A stretch of 64,000 bases of DNA from Aminobacter sp. AP02 (GTDB lineage: Bacteria; Pseudomonadota; Alphaproteobacteria; Rhizobiales; Rhizobiaceae), in contig NZ_QGGX01000010.1 of the NCBI RefSeq assembly GCF_003148805.1, positions 124,001 through 188,000 of the forward strand. The letters run 5' to 3'. Below the pieces are notes generated by a model. It was not told the DNA's origin. It ran no database searches and saw only the letters and a list, made by a program, of their open reading frames with translations. The position numbers and the translations under genes are program-made. Shown here in pieces: positions 35,140 to 43,473 of the stretch (the first letter of the stretch is position 1; every line of letters begins with the position of its first letter).

Positions 35140-35610
35140 TCAGGCGATTGCCTGCCGTTCAAGCTCTGCGCCCAGCGCGTCGAGCAATTGGAGGGTGCCA
35201 CGCTTGCGGCTGCCAGCGTCGTCATAGCCGTCGACAAACGCGCCTTGCTCGGTGAAGGTAAGCCTTGTGCCAGTGCCATCAGCCATCAGCTCGAACGTTG
35301 CCAGCGACACCGAAATGCGGGTCTCGCCGAGATGCATGTCGTAGCTGTAGATGATGCGCTCGCCCGGCACGATGTCATGATAGACCGCATTGAATTTGTG
35401 CACTGGCCCGCCCTTCGGTCCGCCCGAATTCAGTTCACGGCCACCGACGCGAAAGTCCATCTTGTGCTCCATCGCGCCCCACTCCTTGGGGCCGGAAAAC
35501 CAGCGCGCCTTGGCGACAGGGTCGCTCAGCGCATGAAAGACCCGTGTCGGCGACGCGTCATAGCGGCGTTCGATGGTGAACGTAGCGTGGGTCACGGATC
35601 GCTTGGTCAT
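35140..35610 (-). CDS. AHSA1/SRPBCC-family protein
   Basis: The 156-residue protein has the AHSA1 (activator of Hsp90 ATPase homologue) fold signature 'RRYDASPTRVFHALSDPVAK', 'WFSGPKEW', 'DFRVGGRE' and the ending 'GSRKRGTLQLLDALGAELER'. Such proteins have a hydrophobic ligand pocket. The gene is encoded directly after an ArsR-type regulator, a very common two-gene cassette in which the small helix-turn-helix protein controls the SRPBCC gene. The ligand is unknown. Confidence 0.88.
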   Translation of the reverse strand: MTKRSVTHATFTIERRYDASPTRVFHALSDPVAKARWFSGPKEWGAMEHKMDFRVGGRELNSGGPKGGPVHKFNAVYHDIVPGERIIYSYDMHLGETRISVSLATFELMADGTGTRLTFTEQGAFVDGYDDAGSRKRGTLQLLDALGAELERQAIA

Positions 35611-35625
35611 TTCGAACTCCCTTGC

Positions 35626-35961
35626 TCAGTTTTCATCGGATGTTTCGGCCAGAAATTCCCCCAGCCTGTCGAGGCGTTGTTCCCACAGCATCCGGCGTTC
35701 TGAAATCCAGCTTTCGGCGCGCCTCAGGGCCGTCGGCTCGATCTGGCAGGTGCGCACGCGGCCCACCTTGGCCGTGCGCACGAGGCCGCTGGCCTCAAGC
35801 ACTTGGAGATGCTGCATCACCGCCGACAGCGACATGGCGAATGGTTCGGCCAACTGACTCACCGAGGCTGGCCCCTGGCACAGCCGGTCGACCATGCCGC
35901 GCCGGGCTGGATCGGCAAGTGCCTGGAACATCAGGTCGAGTTGTGCCGGATCATGCAGCAT
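35626..35961 (-). CDS. ArsR-family winged-helix repressor
   Basis: A 111-residue winged-helix protein with 'MFQALADPARRGMVDRLCQG', recognition helix region 'MSLSAVMQHLQVLEASGLVR' and wing 'AKVGRVRTCQIEP'. No metal-binding cysteine set (CxC) is present, so it belongs to the non-metal ArsR group usually found with AHSA1-type genes. It lies 15 bases upstream of the AHSA1 gene on the same strand and probably autoregulates the pair. Confidence 0.9.
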   Translation of the reverse strand: MLHDPAQLDLMFQALADPARRGMVDRLCQGPASVSQLAEPFAMSLSAVMQHLQVLEASGLVRTAKVGRVRTCQIEPTALRRAESWISERRMLWEQRLDRLGEFLAETSDEN

Positions 35962-35973
35962 CGCGGTTGTCCA

Positions 35974-36621
35974 TCAGCTTGGGAACATCTTGAAATAGGG
36001 TTCCGCTTCCTTGTACACGCGTGCCACCGATGGTCGTGCCATCAGGCGGTCCAGATAAGCGGCGGCATTGGGATGTCCGCTGGCGAGCGGCGCGACCTTG
36101 TCGGCATAGAACAGGGCAGGGGCCGCGGCACAGTCCGCCATTGTGAAGTTCTCGCCCATCGCCCAGGGCTTGGACTGCATATCGTTATCCACCATGCCGA
36201 GCGCGGTTTCGAGCTGTGTCCGAGCCGCGGCCACGCCGTGCGGATCGTTCATGCCTGCTGGCCGGATCCTGTCGGTCACGATCTTTTGCATCGGTTCCTG
36301 CACATAGAGGTCGAAAAAGCGGTCGCTGAGACGCGTCCGCCGCGCTTCGTCAAGGTCAACGGGAACGAGCTTCACCGGACTAGGATGATGCTGGTCGAGA
36401 TACTCGATGATGATGCTCGACTCCGGCACGACGCGGTCGCGTGCATGATCGTGCAGCACGGGCATCTTGCCGATAGGCCAGAGCTTCAGGAACGCCGCTC
36501 GCGATGTCGGCTCGCCGAGGTCGACGATGACCGGTTCGAACTGGATGTCGTTCTCGTACAACGCAATCAGCGCCTTGTGGCAGAACGAGGCGAGGGGGTG
36601 GAAATGCAGCGTCAACGACAT
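35974..36621 (-). CDS. glutathione S-transferase family protein
   Basis: The 215-residue protein has an N-terminal thioredoxin-like domain ('LHFHPLASFCHKALIALYEN', 'KMPVLHD', 'PESSIIIEYLD') and an all-helical C-terminal domain ('FTMADCAAAPALFYADKVAP'). The 'ES' of 'PESSII' is the glutathione-binding turn. The start used has GAGG eight bases upstream; an earlier in-frame start adds 12 residues without support. It sits 12 bases upstream of the ArsR gene on the same strand, so the three genes may form one unit. Substrate unknown. Confidence 0.88.
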   Translation of the reverse strand: MSLTLHFHPLASFCHKALIALYENDIQFEPVIVDLGEPTSRAAFLKLWPIGKMPVLHDHARDRVVPESSIIIEYLDQHHPSPVKLVPVDLDEARRTRLSDRFFDLYVQEPMQKIVTDRIRPAGMNDPHGVAAARTQLETALGMVDNDMQSKPWAMGENFTMADCAAAPALFYADKVAPLASGHPNAAAYLDRLMARPSVARVYKEAEPYFKMFPS

Positions 36622-36723
36622 GTTGGAAACCTCATTGGATCCACGTTGCTCAAACACTGAAGTAGATACTTAACTATCATGGCGCCGACGCATCGGCAAG
36701 TGCGCTGGCAGTGGACCCAAAAC

Positions 36724-36757
36724 GAAAAAACCGCCCCCGGAATGTCCGGGGCGCGGC
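36724..36757 (-). terminator. strong rho-independent terminator of the ABC exporter gene
   Basis: Read on the minus strand, a GC-rich stem (GCCCCGG / CCGGGGGC, extended to CCGC/GCGG) with a 5-base loop is followed directly by TTTTTT. It lies about 30 bases after the stop of the MsbA-type exporter gene. Confidence 0.85.
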
Positions 36758-36787
36758 TTTCGCAAAGTTTTGAAGACTGGGTTCGGC

Positions 36788-38542
36788 TCAGCCCATCAGC
36801 TGGAACTCGTAGAGCCTGCGATAGAGACCCTCGGAGTTGATGAGGTCGGTATGGCGACCTTGCTCGACGACCTTGCCGTCCTGCATCACCACGATGTTGT
36901 CAGCCTGATGCACGGTCGACAGGCGGTGCGCGATGGCAATAGTCGTGCGTCCTGCAGACAGCTTCTCCAGCGCTTCGCGGAACAGCGATTCCGACTCGGC
37001 GTCGAGTGCGCTGGTCGCTTCATCGAGCAAGAGAACGTTGGCGTCGCGCAGGATGGCGCGTGCGATAGACAGGCGTTGCTTCTGGCCGCCCGAAAGAAGT
37101 GCGCCGTTTTCGCCGACCTGGGTTTCGTAGCCGTTCTTGAGCGACATGATGAAATCGTGGGCATTGGCGGCCTTGGAGGCTTCGATCACCTCTTCGTCGC
37201 TGGCGCCATCGCGGCCGAGCCGGATGTTGTGCATGATGGTGCCGGAGAACAGGAACGTATCCTGGCTGACATAGGCGATCCGGTCGCGCACCGAGTGCAG
37301 CGTCGCATGCGCGATGTCCTGTCCGTCGAACAGCACTTCGCCGCTGTCTGGATCGTACATGCGCATGATCAGGTTCATGATCGTCGACTTGCCACTGCCG
37401 GACGGGCCGACAAGGGCCGTCATCTTGCCGGGCGGGAAGACCAGGTCGAGATCGCGCAGTACCGGCTCGCCGTCTGCATAAGAGAAGCTGACGTCCTTGA
37501 GTTCGATCGCGCCGGATCCGGGCACCAGTGGCGTTGCTCCCGGCTTCTCAGCCAGGGTCAGGGGGCGATCCGACAGCTCAAACATCATGCGCACGCCCAC
37601 GAGTCCTGTTTCCAGGGAGACGCGGAAGCGTGCCAGCCGCTTGGCCGGCTCATAGGCGAGCAGCAGCGCTGTGATGAACGACATGATGCTGCCAGGCGTC
37701 TGTCCGCCCTGGACCACCAGATAGCCGCTGACCAGGACCACGCCGGCTATGGCGAGGCCCGCCAGCGTCTCCATGATCGGGCTGGTGCCTGCCTCGAGTG
37801 CGGCGATGGTGTTGGCGCGCTTTTCCACGTCGGAGACCGCGCGGTGCATGCGGCTGCGCATGATCGGCTCGAGATTGAAGGATTTGACGATCCTGACGCC
37901 GACCGTCGTTTCCTGCATGACCTGCACGATCTGGGCCAGGGACAGGAACTCCGCCTCCATGATCTTGCGCACCCTGCGCAGGATCATGTTGACGCCGAAA
38001 ATGGCGATCGGCCCGACGATGAACGCTACCAGCGACATCACCGGCTGCTGGTAGACCATCACGAAGATCAGGCCGATCAGCGAAAACAGGTCGCGCACGA
38101 ACGACGTGACGATGACGTCCAGCACATTTCGCGCTGCCTGCGCATTGTGGGTCACGCGCGTGATCAGGTCCGAAGACGGGATCGAGTGATAGAAGGAGAT
38201 GCCCTGGGCCAGGATGCGGTCGTAGATCTTGCGCTGGCGGTCGGCGATGATGGAGTTACCGACGCGGCTCAGGAAAAACGCCTGCAGGAAGGTGGCGATC
38301 CCCTTGGTGATGAAGATTGCCGCCACTAACCCTGCGATCTGGTAGACGCGGTTGATGTCCTTGCCGATCACGAACTCATTGGTGATGTCCTGCATGATCC
38401 AGGCGCTCGCCGCCGTCATGCCGGCCACAACCATCATCGAAGCGATCGCAACGGCATAGCCTAACGCATGCTGACGGAACGACTCCCGTATCAGCCGCCA
38501 GATCAGGAGATGGTTCTGTGTCGGACGAAAAAAACGAAACAA
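36788..38542 (-). CDS. MsbA-type ABC exporter (fused permease and ATPase)
   Basis: The 584-residue half-transporter has six membrane helices (to about 330) and a C-terminal ATPase with Walker A 'GPSGSGKST', signature 'LSGGQKQRLSIARAIL', Walker B 'VLLLDEATSALDAES' and H-loop 'AIAHRLSTV'. It should act as a homodimer exporting a lipid or drug-like compound. It is not next to lipid A or capsule genes, so the substrate remains open. It is a single-gene unit ending at a strong terminator. Confidence 0.92.
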   Translation of the reverse strand: MFRFFRPTQNHLLIWRLIRESFRQHALGYAVAIASMMVVAGMTAASAWIMQDITNEFVIGKDINRVYQIAGLVAAIFITKGIATFLQAFFLSRVGNSIIADRQRKIYDRILAQGISFYHSIPSSDLITRVTHNAQAARNVLDVIVTSFVRDLFSLIGLIFVMVYQQPVMSLVAFIVGPIAIFGVNMILRRVRKIMEAEFLSLAQIVQVMQETTVGVRIVKSFNLEPIMRSRMHRAVSDVEKRANTIAALEAGTSPIMETLAGLAIAGVVLVSGYLVVQGGQTPGSIMSFITALLLAYEPAKRLARFRVSLETGLVGVRMMFELSDRPLTLAEKPGATPLVPGSGAIELKDVSFSYADGEPVLRDLDLVFPPGKMTALVGPSGSGKSTIMNLIMRMYDPDSGEVLFDGQDIAHATLHSVRDRIAYVSQDTFLFSGTIMHNIRLGRDGASDEEVIEASKAANAHDFIMSLKNGYETQVGENGALLSGGQKQRLSIARAILRDANVLLLDEATSALDAESESLFREALEKLSAGRTTIAIAHRLSTVHQADNIVVMQDGKVVEQGRHTDLINSEGLYRRLYEFQLMG

Positions 38543-38764
38543 ATCAATGAGTCCCTTGGGTCGTACCCCTGCGCGGGTCTATATAAAGCAACGATTGGCC
38601 AAGGGGAACCGGCAAATTGCGGACCAAGGGTCGCGGGTTTGCAAGGACTTGGTGGACAGCCCGCGGCCGCCGATTGCCGCTATGGGGGATTTCGCATACC
38701 GTTGACCAAACGATAAAAAGACACCATCGCCAAAGAAGACCAAAACCAGCCAGAGGTGGAAAGA

Positions 38765-39790
38765 ATGCCAAGAAGTTCAAGTGATTTCGGCTTGTCCAGG
38801 CGTACCTTGATCAAGGCCGCGGGTGCGTCCGCCGCTGTCGCGGTAGCCGGATTGCCAGTGCGCCTGTTTGCGGCCGATCCGATCAAGGTCGCCGCCGTCT
38901 ACACCGTGCCTGTCGAGCAGCAGTGGGTCAGCCGCATCCACAAGGCGGCAAACGCTGCCAAGGAGCGCGGCGACATCGAATATGTCTATTCGGAAAACAC
39001 CGCCAACAACGACTACGAGCGCGTGATGCGCGAATATGCCGAGGCCGGCCACAAGCTGATCCTGGGCGAAGTGTTCGGTGTCGAGGACGCGGCGCGTGCG
39101 GTCGCCAAGGACTATCCCGACGTCGCCTTCCTGATGGGCTCCAGCTTCAAGCCGGACGCCGCGGTGCCAAACTTCTCGGTGTTCGACAACTACATCCAGG
39201 ATGCCTCCTACCTCTCCGGCATCGTCGCCGGCGCCATGACCAAGTCGAAGAATATCGGCATGGTCGGCGGCTACCCGATCCCTGAGGTCAACCGGCTGAT
39301 GAACGCCTTCATGGCTGGCGTGAAGGAAAGCGCGCCCGATACCAAGTTCCAGGTCGCCTTCATCGGCTCGTGGTTCGATCCGCCCAAGGCCAAGGAAACT
39401 GCGTTTGCCCAGATCGACGGCGGTGCTGACCTGCTCTATGCGGAGCGCTTTGGTGTCTCCGACGCTGCCAAGGAAAAGAAGGTTCTGGCCATCGGCAACG
39501 TCATCGATACCCAGGCCGACTATCCCGAAACCGTGGTGGCGTCCGCGCTGTGGCACTTCGAGCCGACGCTCGACAAGGCGATATCTGAGGTCAAGGCCGG
39601 TACTTTCAAGGCTGAAGACTACGGCGTCTACTCGTTCATGAAAAACGGCGGCTCCTCGCTTGCTCCGCTTGGCACCTTCGAGAGCAAGGTGCCCGACGAG
39701 GTCAAGGCCAAGGTCGCCGAGAAGGAAAAGGCGATCAAGGACGGTTCGTTCACCGTCGAGATCAACGACGCCGAACCGAAATCGAGCTGA
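38765..39790 (+). CDS. BMP-family ABC transporter substrate-binding protein (nucleoside-type)
   Basis: The 341-residue protein starts with a twin-arginine signal ('LSRRTLIKAAGASAAVAVAG'), then the basic membrane protein/PnrA-like fold: 'KVAAVYTVPVEQQWVSRIHK', 'VAFLMGSSFKPD', 'NIGMVGGYPIPEVNR' and 'GADLLYAERFGVSD'. BMP proteins bind purine or pyrimidine nucleosides and related compounds. It is the first gene of an importer operon ending in cytosine deaminase, so a pyrimidine nucleobase or nucleoside ligand is likely. The ATG follows AGAGGTGGA. Confidence 0.9.
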   Translation: MPRSSSDFGLSRRTLIKAAGASAAVAVAGLPVRLFAADPIKVAAVYTVPVEQQWVSRIHKAANAAKERGDIEYVYSENTANNDYERVMREYAEAGHKLILGEVFGVEDAARAVAKDYPDVAFLMGSSFKPDAAVPNFSVFDNYIQDASYLSGIVAGAMTKSKNIGMVGGYPIPEVNRLMNAFMAGVKESAPDTKFQVAFIGSWFDPPKAKETAFAQIDGGADLLYAERFGVSDAAKEKKVLAIGNVIDTQADYPETVVASALWHFEPTLDKAISEVKAGTFKAEDYGVYSFMKNGGSSLAPLGTFESKVPDEVKAKVAEKEKAIKDGSFTVEINDAEPKSS

Positions 39791-39800
39791 TGACAGCGCT

Positions 39801-39927
39801 CTTCTCCCCGTTTACGGGGAGAAGATGCCGGCAGGCAGATGAGGGGCAGCAATAGCCTTTCAGAAGTCGCAGCCGCGCCCCTCATCGGGCCCTTCGGGCC
39901 ACCTTCTCCCCGCGAACGGGGAGAAGG
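39801..39927. repeat. rhizobial paired-palindrome intergenic element, copy 1
   Basis: Two hairpin-forming palindromes frame the element: CTTCTCCCCG-TTTA-CGGGGAGAAG region at 39801-39824 and CCTTCTCCCCG-CGAA-CGGGGAGAAGG region at 39902-39927. Between them lies 'ATGCCGGCAGGCAGATGAGG' and a short inverted 'GGGCCCTTCGGGCC'. The same pattern occurs at 58633-58756 in the same orientation. It resembles RIME/REP-type elements of rhizobia. It sits between the binding-protein gene and the ATPase gene, where it may stabilise the upstream mRNA. Confidence 0.85.
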
Positions 39928-39951
39928 GATCTCCATCGCTGCGGCCATCCC

Positions 39952-41490
39952 ATGTCCATTGCCTCTCAACCTCCTGTCCTGCGCCTTTCCGGCATCACCA
40001 AGCGTTTCGGCCCGCTCGTGGCCAACGACGCCATTTCCTTCGAGCTCGAGCGTGGCGAGGTCATCGCGCTGCTTGGCGAAAATGGTGCGGGCAAGACCAC
40101 GCTGATGAACATCCTGTTCGGCCACTATGTCGCCGACGAGGGCAGCGTCGAGGCTTTCGGCCAGCCCTTGCAGCCAGGCGATCCGCGTGCAGCGCTCGAC
40201 GCTGGCATCGGCATGGTGCACCAGCATTTCACGCTCGCCGACAATATGACCGTGCTGGAAAACATCGCGCTAGGCACCCAAAGCCTGTGGTTGCCTCGCC
40301 TTGACCGGGCCGTGGCCCGCCTGCGTATCGAGCAGCTTTCCGCCGATTTTGGCCTGGCGGTCGATCCAGCCGCCGTCGTGTCCAGCCTTTCGGTGGGCGA
40401 ACGCCAGCGCGTTGAAATCCTCAAGGCGCTCTACCGCGACGCCCGCATCCTGATCCTCGATGAACCCACGGCGGTGCTGACGCCCGCCGAGACCGACGCG
40501 TTGTTTCGCACACTCAAACTGCTGGTCGCCAAGGGCCTGTCGATCATCTTCATCTCACACAAGCTGCATGAGGTCATGGCTGTCAGCGATCGGGTGCTGG
40601 TGCTGCGTTCGGGGCGTCTTGCGGGCGAGCGCGCCACGGCCGCAACTGACCGCAAGGAGCTGGCAGCACTTATGGTCGGGCAGGAGGTCAAGCCGGCCGA
40701 GGTCACTGCCGTTGAGCCGGGAGATGCCCTGCTAGTGCTCGACACGGTATCCACGGGCCGCCGCAATGGTGCTGCCTTGGACGGCGTCTCGCTCACCCTG
40801 CGTGCCGGGGAAATCACTGGCCTTGCGGGCGTTTCCGGCAATGGCCAGGCGGCACTTGCCGCGCTGCTGGCCGGCACTGAAAGCCCCATTGCGGGAACGG
40901 TCGTGATCGGCGGCAGGCAAATTGGCGACTGGTCGCCGAAAGCAGCACTTGGCCACGGCATTGCCCGCATTCCGGAAGATCGCCACGCTGTGGGTACCAT
41001 CGGCGACATGAGCGTGACGGAAAATGTCATCGCCGAGCGCTACGCCAGCCCGCGCTTCAGCCGCATGGGTTTTCTCGACTGGAAGGCTGCTCGCAATTTC
41101 GCCGAACAGATCATCGCCGACTACGACGTCAAATGTCCGTCGCCTGAAGCGCGCATCCGCCTGCTTTCGGGCGGCAACATGCAAAAGCTCATTCTCGGCC
41201 GCGCGCTCGATCCCGAGCCGTCGGTCATCCTCGCCAGCCAGCCGACGCGCGGCCTCGACGTCGGCGCCGTTGCCTATGTCCACCGCATGCTGCTTGCCGC
41301 GCGGCAAAGAGGAGCCGCGATCCTGCTGATTTCCGAAGACCTCGAAGAAATCCTGGCCCTGTCCGACCGTATCGTCGTGATGTCCAAGGGCAGGCTATCG
41401 AGCCCCTCTGCCCGAGGTGAGCGCAGCATTCGCGAATTGGGGGAACTGATGGCCGGACATGGCGAAGAGGGAGCCAAGGATGCGGCTTGA
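39952..41490 (+). CDS. ABC transporter ATPase with two nucleotide-binding domains
   Basis: The 512-residue protein has two fused ATPase domains. The N-terminal one is complete: Walker A 'GENGAGKTT' (42-50), signature 'LSVGERQRVE', Walker B 'ILILDEPTAVLT'. The second has a degenerate Walker A ('GVSGNGQAAL') but a good signature ('LSGGNMQKLILGRAL'). This asymmetry is normal for ATPases of nucleoside (BMP-linked) and sugar importers. It energises the two permeases encoded downstream; the permease start lies inside its 3' end. Confidence 0.92.
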   Translation: MSIASQPPVLRLSGITKRFGPLVANDAISFELERGEVIALLGENGAGKTTLMNILFGHYVADEGSVEAFGQPLQPGDPRAALDAGIGMVHQHFTLADNMTVLENIALGTQSLWLPRLDRAVARLRIEQLSADFGLAVDPAAVVSSLSVGERQRVEILKALYRDARILILDEPTAVLTPAETDALFRTLKLLVAKGLSIIFISHKLHEVMAVSDRVLVLRSGRLAGERATAATDRKELAALMVGQEVKPAEVTAVEPGDALLVLDTVSTGRRNGAALDGVSLTLRAGEITGLAGVSGNGQAALAALLAGTESPIAGTVVIGGRQIGDWSPKAALGHGIARIPEDRHAVGTIGDMSVTENVIAERYASPRFSRMGFLDWKAARNFAEQIIADYDVKCPSPEARIRLLSGGNMQKLILGRALDPEPSVILASQPTRGLDVGAVAYVHRMLLAARQRGAAILLISEDLEEILALSDRIVVMSKGRLSSPSARGERSIRELGELMAGHGEEGAKDAA

Positions 41491-42529
41491 GCCCAAACCC
41501 GCACCTTCGCTTGGCATGACCTTGCTGTTTCCGTTGGCCGCCATCGCGGCCACGCTGCTGCTCACCTCGCTGCTGGTGCTCGCAGCCGGCGCTTCGCCGC
41601 TGTCGGTGTTTTATCTCGTCGCCAAGGGTGCAGCCGGCTCGCAATTCGCCCTGCTCGAGACGCTTACCCGGGCCACACCGCTGATCTTCACTGGGCTTGC
41701 CGTCGCCGTCGCTTTTCGGGCCAAGCTATGGAACATCGGCGCCGAAGCCCAGCTTTACATCGGGGGCGTGGTCACGGTCGTTCTCGGCACCGGTGCGTTG
41801 CCGCTGCCATCGGTGATCCTCATCCCTGTCATCATGCTTGCCGCGATGCTCGCCGGCGGCTTGTTGTTGCTGGGGCCAGCGATCCTCAAGACCCGCTTTG
41901 GCGTCGACGAGGTGGTGACCACGCTGCTCCTCAACTTCATCGTGCTGCTGTTCGTGTCCATGCTGCTCGAAGGCGTGCTCAAGGACCCGATGGGCCTCGG
42001 CTGGCCGCAGTCGCAGAAGGTCATCGCCGACGCGCAGCTGCCACGCATCATCCAGGGCAAGCGCCTGCATTACGGCTTTGTTGTCGCCATCGTTTCGGCG
42101 ATCGTTGTCTGGGTCATCATGAAGAAGACCGTCCTCGGCTACGAGATGCGCGCGGTCGGTCACAACCCCGAGGGCGCGCGTTTCGTCGGCATTCCTGTCA
42201 ACCGCGTGCTGATGAAGACGGCGCTGCTGTCAGGCGGCCTCGCAGCCCTTGCCGGCTTCTCGGAAGTGTCGGGTCTCAAGGGCAATCTGACGCTCGACCT
42301 GTCGCCGGGTTACGGCTATTCGGGCATCGTCGTTGCCATGCTGGCGATGCTGAACCCGCTCGGTGTCGTCGTTTCAGCCATCTTCGTCGCTGGCATCTTT
42401 GTCGGGGCCGACGCCATGAGCCGCATCGCCAAGGTGCCGAGCTACATCGCCGATGTCATGGTCGCCACCTCGCTGCTGACGATGGTGGTCGCGATCCTGC
42501 TGACGCGGTTCCGTGTGAGGTGGAAGTGA
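41480..42529 (+). CDS. ABC transporter permease 1 (nucleoside/BMP type)
   Basis: The 349-residue permease has about eight to ten helices and the BPD_transp_2 motifs 'FRAKLWNIGAEAQLYIGG' and 'EMRAVGHNPEGARFVGIPVN'. Paired with the next gene it forms the heterodimeric channel. The start overlaps the ATPase gene by 11 bases and has GAGGGAG upstream; an earlier in-frame ATG adds seven residues. Inner membrane. Confidence 0.9.
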   Translation: MRLEPKPAPSLGMTLLFPLAAIAATLLLTSLLVLAAGASPLSVFYLVAKGAAGSQFALLETLTRATPLIFTGLAVAVAFRAKLWNIGAEAQLYIGGVVTVVLGTGALPLPSVILIPVIMLAAMLAGGLLLLGPAILKTRFGVDEVVTTLLLNFIVLLFVSMLLEGVLKDPMGLGWPQSQKVIADAQLPRIIQGKRLHYGFVVAIVSAIVVWVIMKKTVLGYEMRAVGHNPEGARFVGIPVNRVLMKTALLSGGLAALAGFSEVSGLKGNLTLDLSPGYGYSGIVVAMLAMLNPLGVVVSAIFVAGIFVGADAMSRIAKVPSYIADVMVATSLLTMVVAILLTRFRVRWK

Positions 42530-42531
42530 GC

Positions 42532-43473
42532 ATGGACGCGTTCGAAATCCTCTTCACAGCTTCGTTCTGGGTCGCGGCCATCCGCATCGCCTCGCCGCTG
42601 ATTTTCGCCACCATGGGCGAGCTGATCTGCGAGCGCGCGGGCGTGCTCAATCTTGGTATCGAGGGCATCATGACCGCCGGCGCCTTCGCCGGCTGGTTCA
42701 CCGTCTATGCCGGCGGCGACTTGTGGACCGGGGTGCTGGTAGCGGCTCTTGCCGGTGCCATGTTCGGGCTTTTGCATGCCACGCTCACCGTGCCGCTTAG
42801 CCTGTCGCAGCATGTCGTAGGTATCGGGGTTACCTTGCTTGCCACCAGCCTTACCTATTTCACCTATCGACTTGTGCTGCCGGAAGTGACCTCGCCACCC
42901 AAGATCGAGCCGTTCCAGCCATTGCCGATTCCCGGCCTGTCGCAAATTCCACTGTTCGGCGAGGCGCTGTTTTCGCAAACGCCGTTGACCTATCTCGCCT
43001 TCGTCACCGTCGCCGTGGTTGCTTGGGTGCTTTATCGCACGCCGGTCGGCCTTGCCGTCCGCGCCGCCGGTGAAAACCCTTCTGCGGTCGAGGCGCAAGG
43101 CATCTCCGTCACTGGCATCCGCATGGGTGCGGTGATGGTCGGCAGCGCGCTGATGGCTGTCGGTGGCGCCTTTCTCACCATGTCGGCATTCAATTCGTTC
43201 TTCTTCGAGATGATCAACGGCCGCGGCTGGATCTGCATCGCCCTTGTCGTCTTCGGCTCGTGGCGGCCGGGCAAGGCGCTGCTTGGCGCCATCCTGTTTG
43301 CTGCTTTCGATGCCTATCAGGTTCGCCTGCAGCAGCTTTCCGGCGGCATCGTTCCCTATCAGGTGTTCCTGATGATGCCCTATGCACTATCGATCCTGGC
43401 GCTGATCCTGGTGGCGCGCCGCGCCACCTATCCCAAGGCGCTGATGATCCCTTACCAGAAAGGCGAGAGATGA
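42532..43473 (+). CDS. ABC transporter permease 2 (nucleoside/BMP type)
   Basis: The 313-residue partner permease carries 'ERAGVLNLGIEGIMTAGAFA' and 'AVRAAGENPSAVEAQGISV', the equivalent motifs of the second subunit in YufPQ/NupPQ-like importers. It starts two bases after the first permease stop and ends in an ATGA overlap with cytosine deaminase, indicating translational coupling of import and deamination. Confidence 0.9.
   Translation: MDAFEILFTASFWVAAIRIASPLIFATMGELICERAGVLNLGIEGIMTAGAFAGWFTVYAGGDLWTGVLVAALAGAMFGLLHATLTVPLSLSQHVVGIGVTLLATSLTYFTYRLVLPEVTSPPKIEPFQPLPIPGLSQIPLFGEALFSQTPLTYLAFVTVAVVAWVLYRTPVGLAVRAAGENPSAVEAQGISVTGIRMGAVMVGSALMAVGGAFLTMSAFNSFFFEMINGRGWICIALVVFGSWRPGKALLGAILFAAFDAYQVRLQQLSGGIVPYQVFLMMPYALSILALILVARRATYPKALMIPYQKGER

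Noticed and set aside
39801-39927. Possible CRISPR-like repeats
   Set aside because: Only two palindromes with a conserved, non-unique spacer; the same unit recurs at 58633 as a dispersed element.
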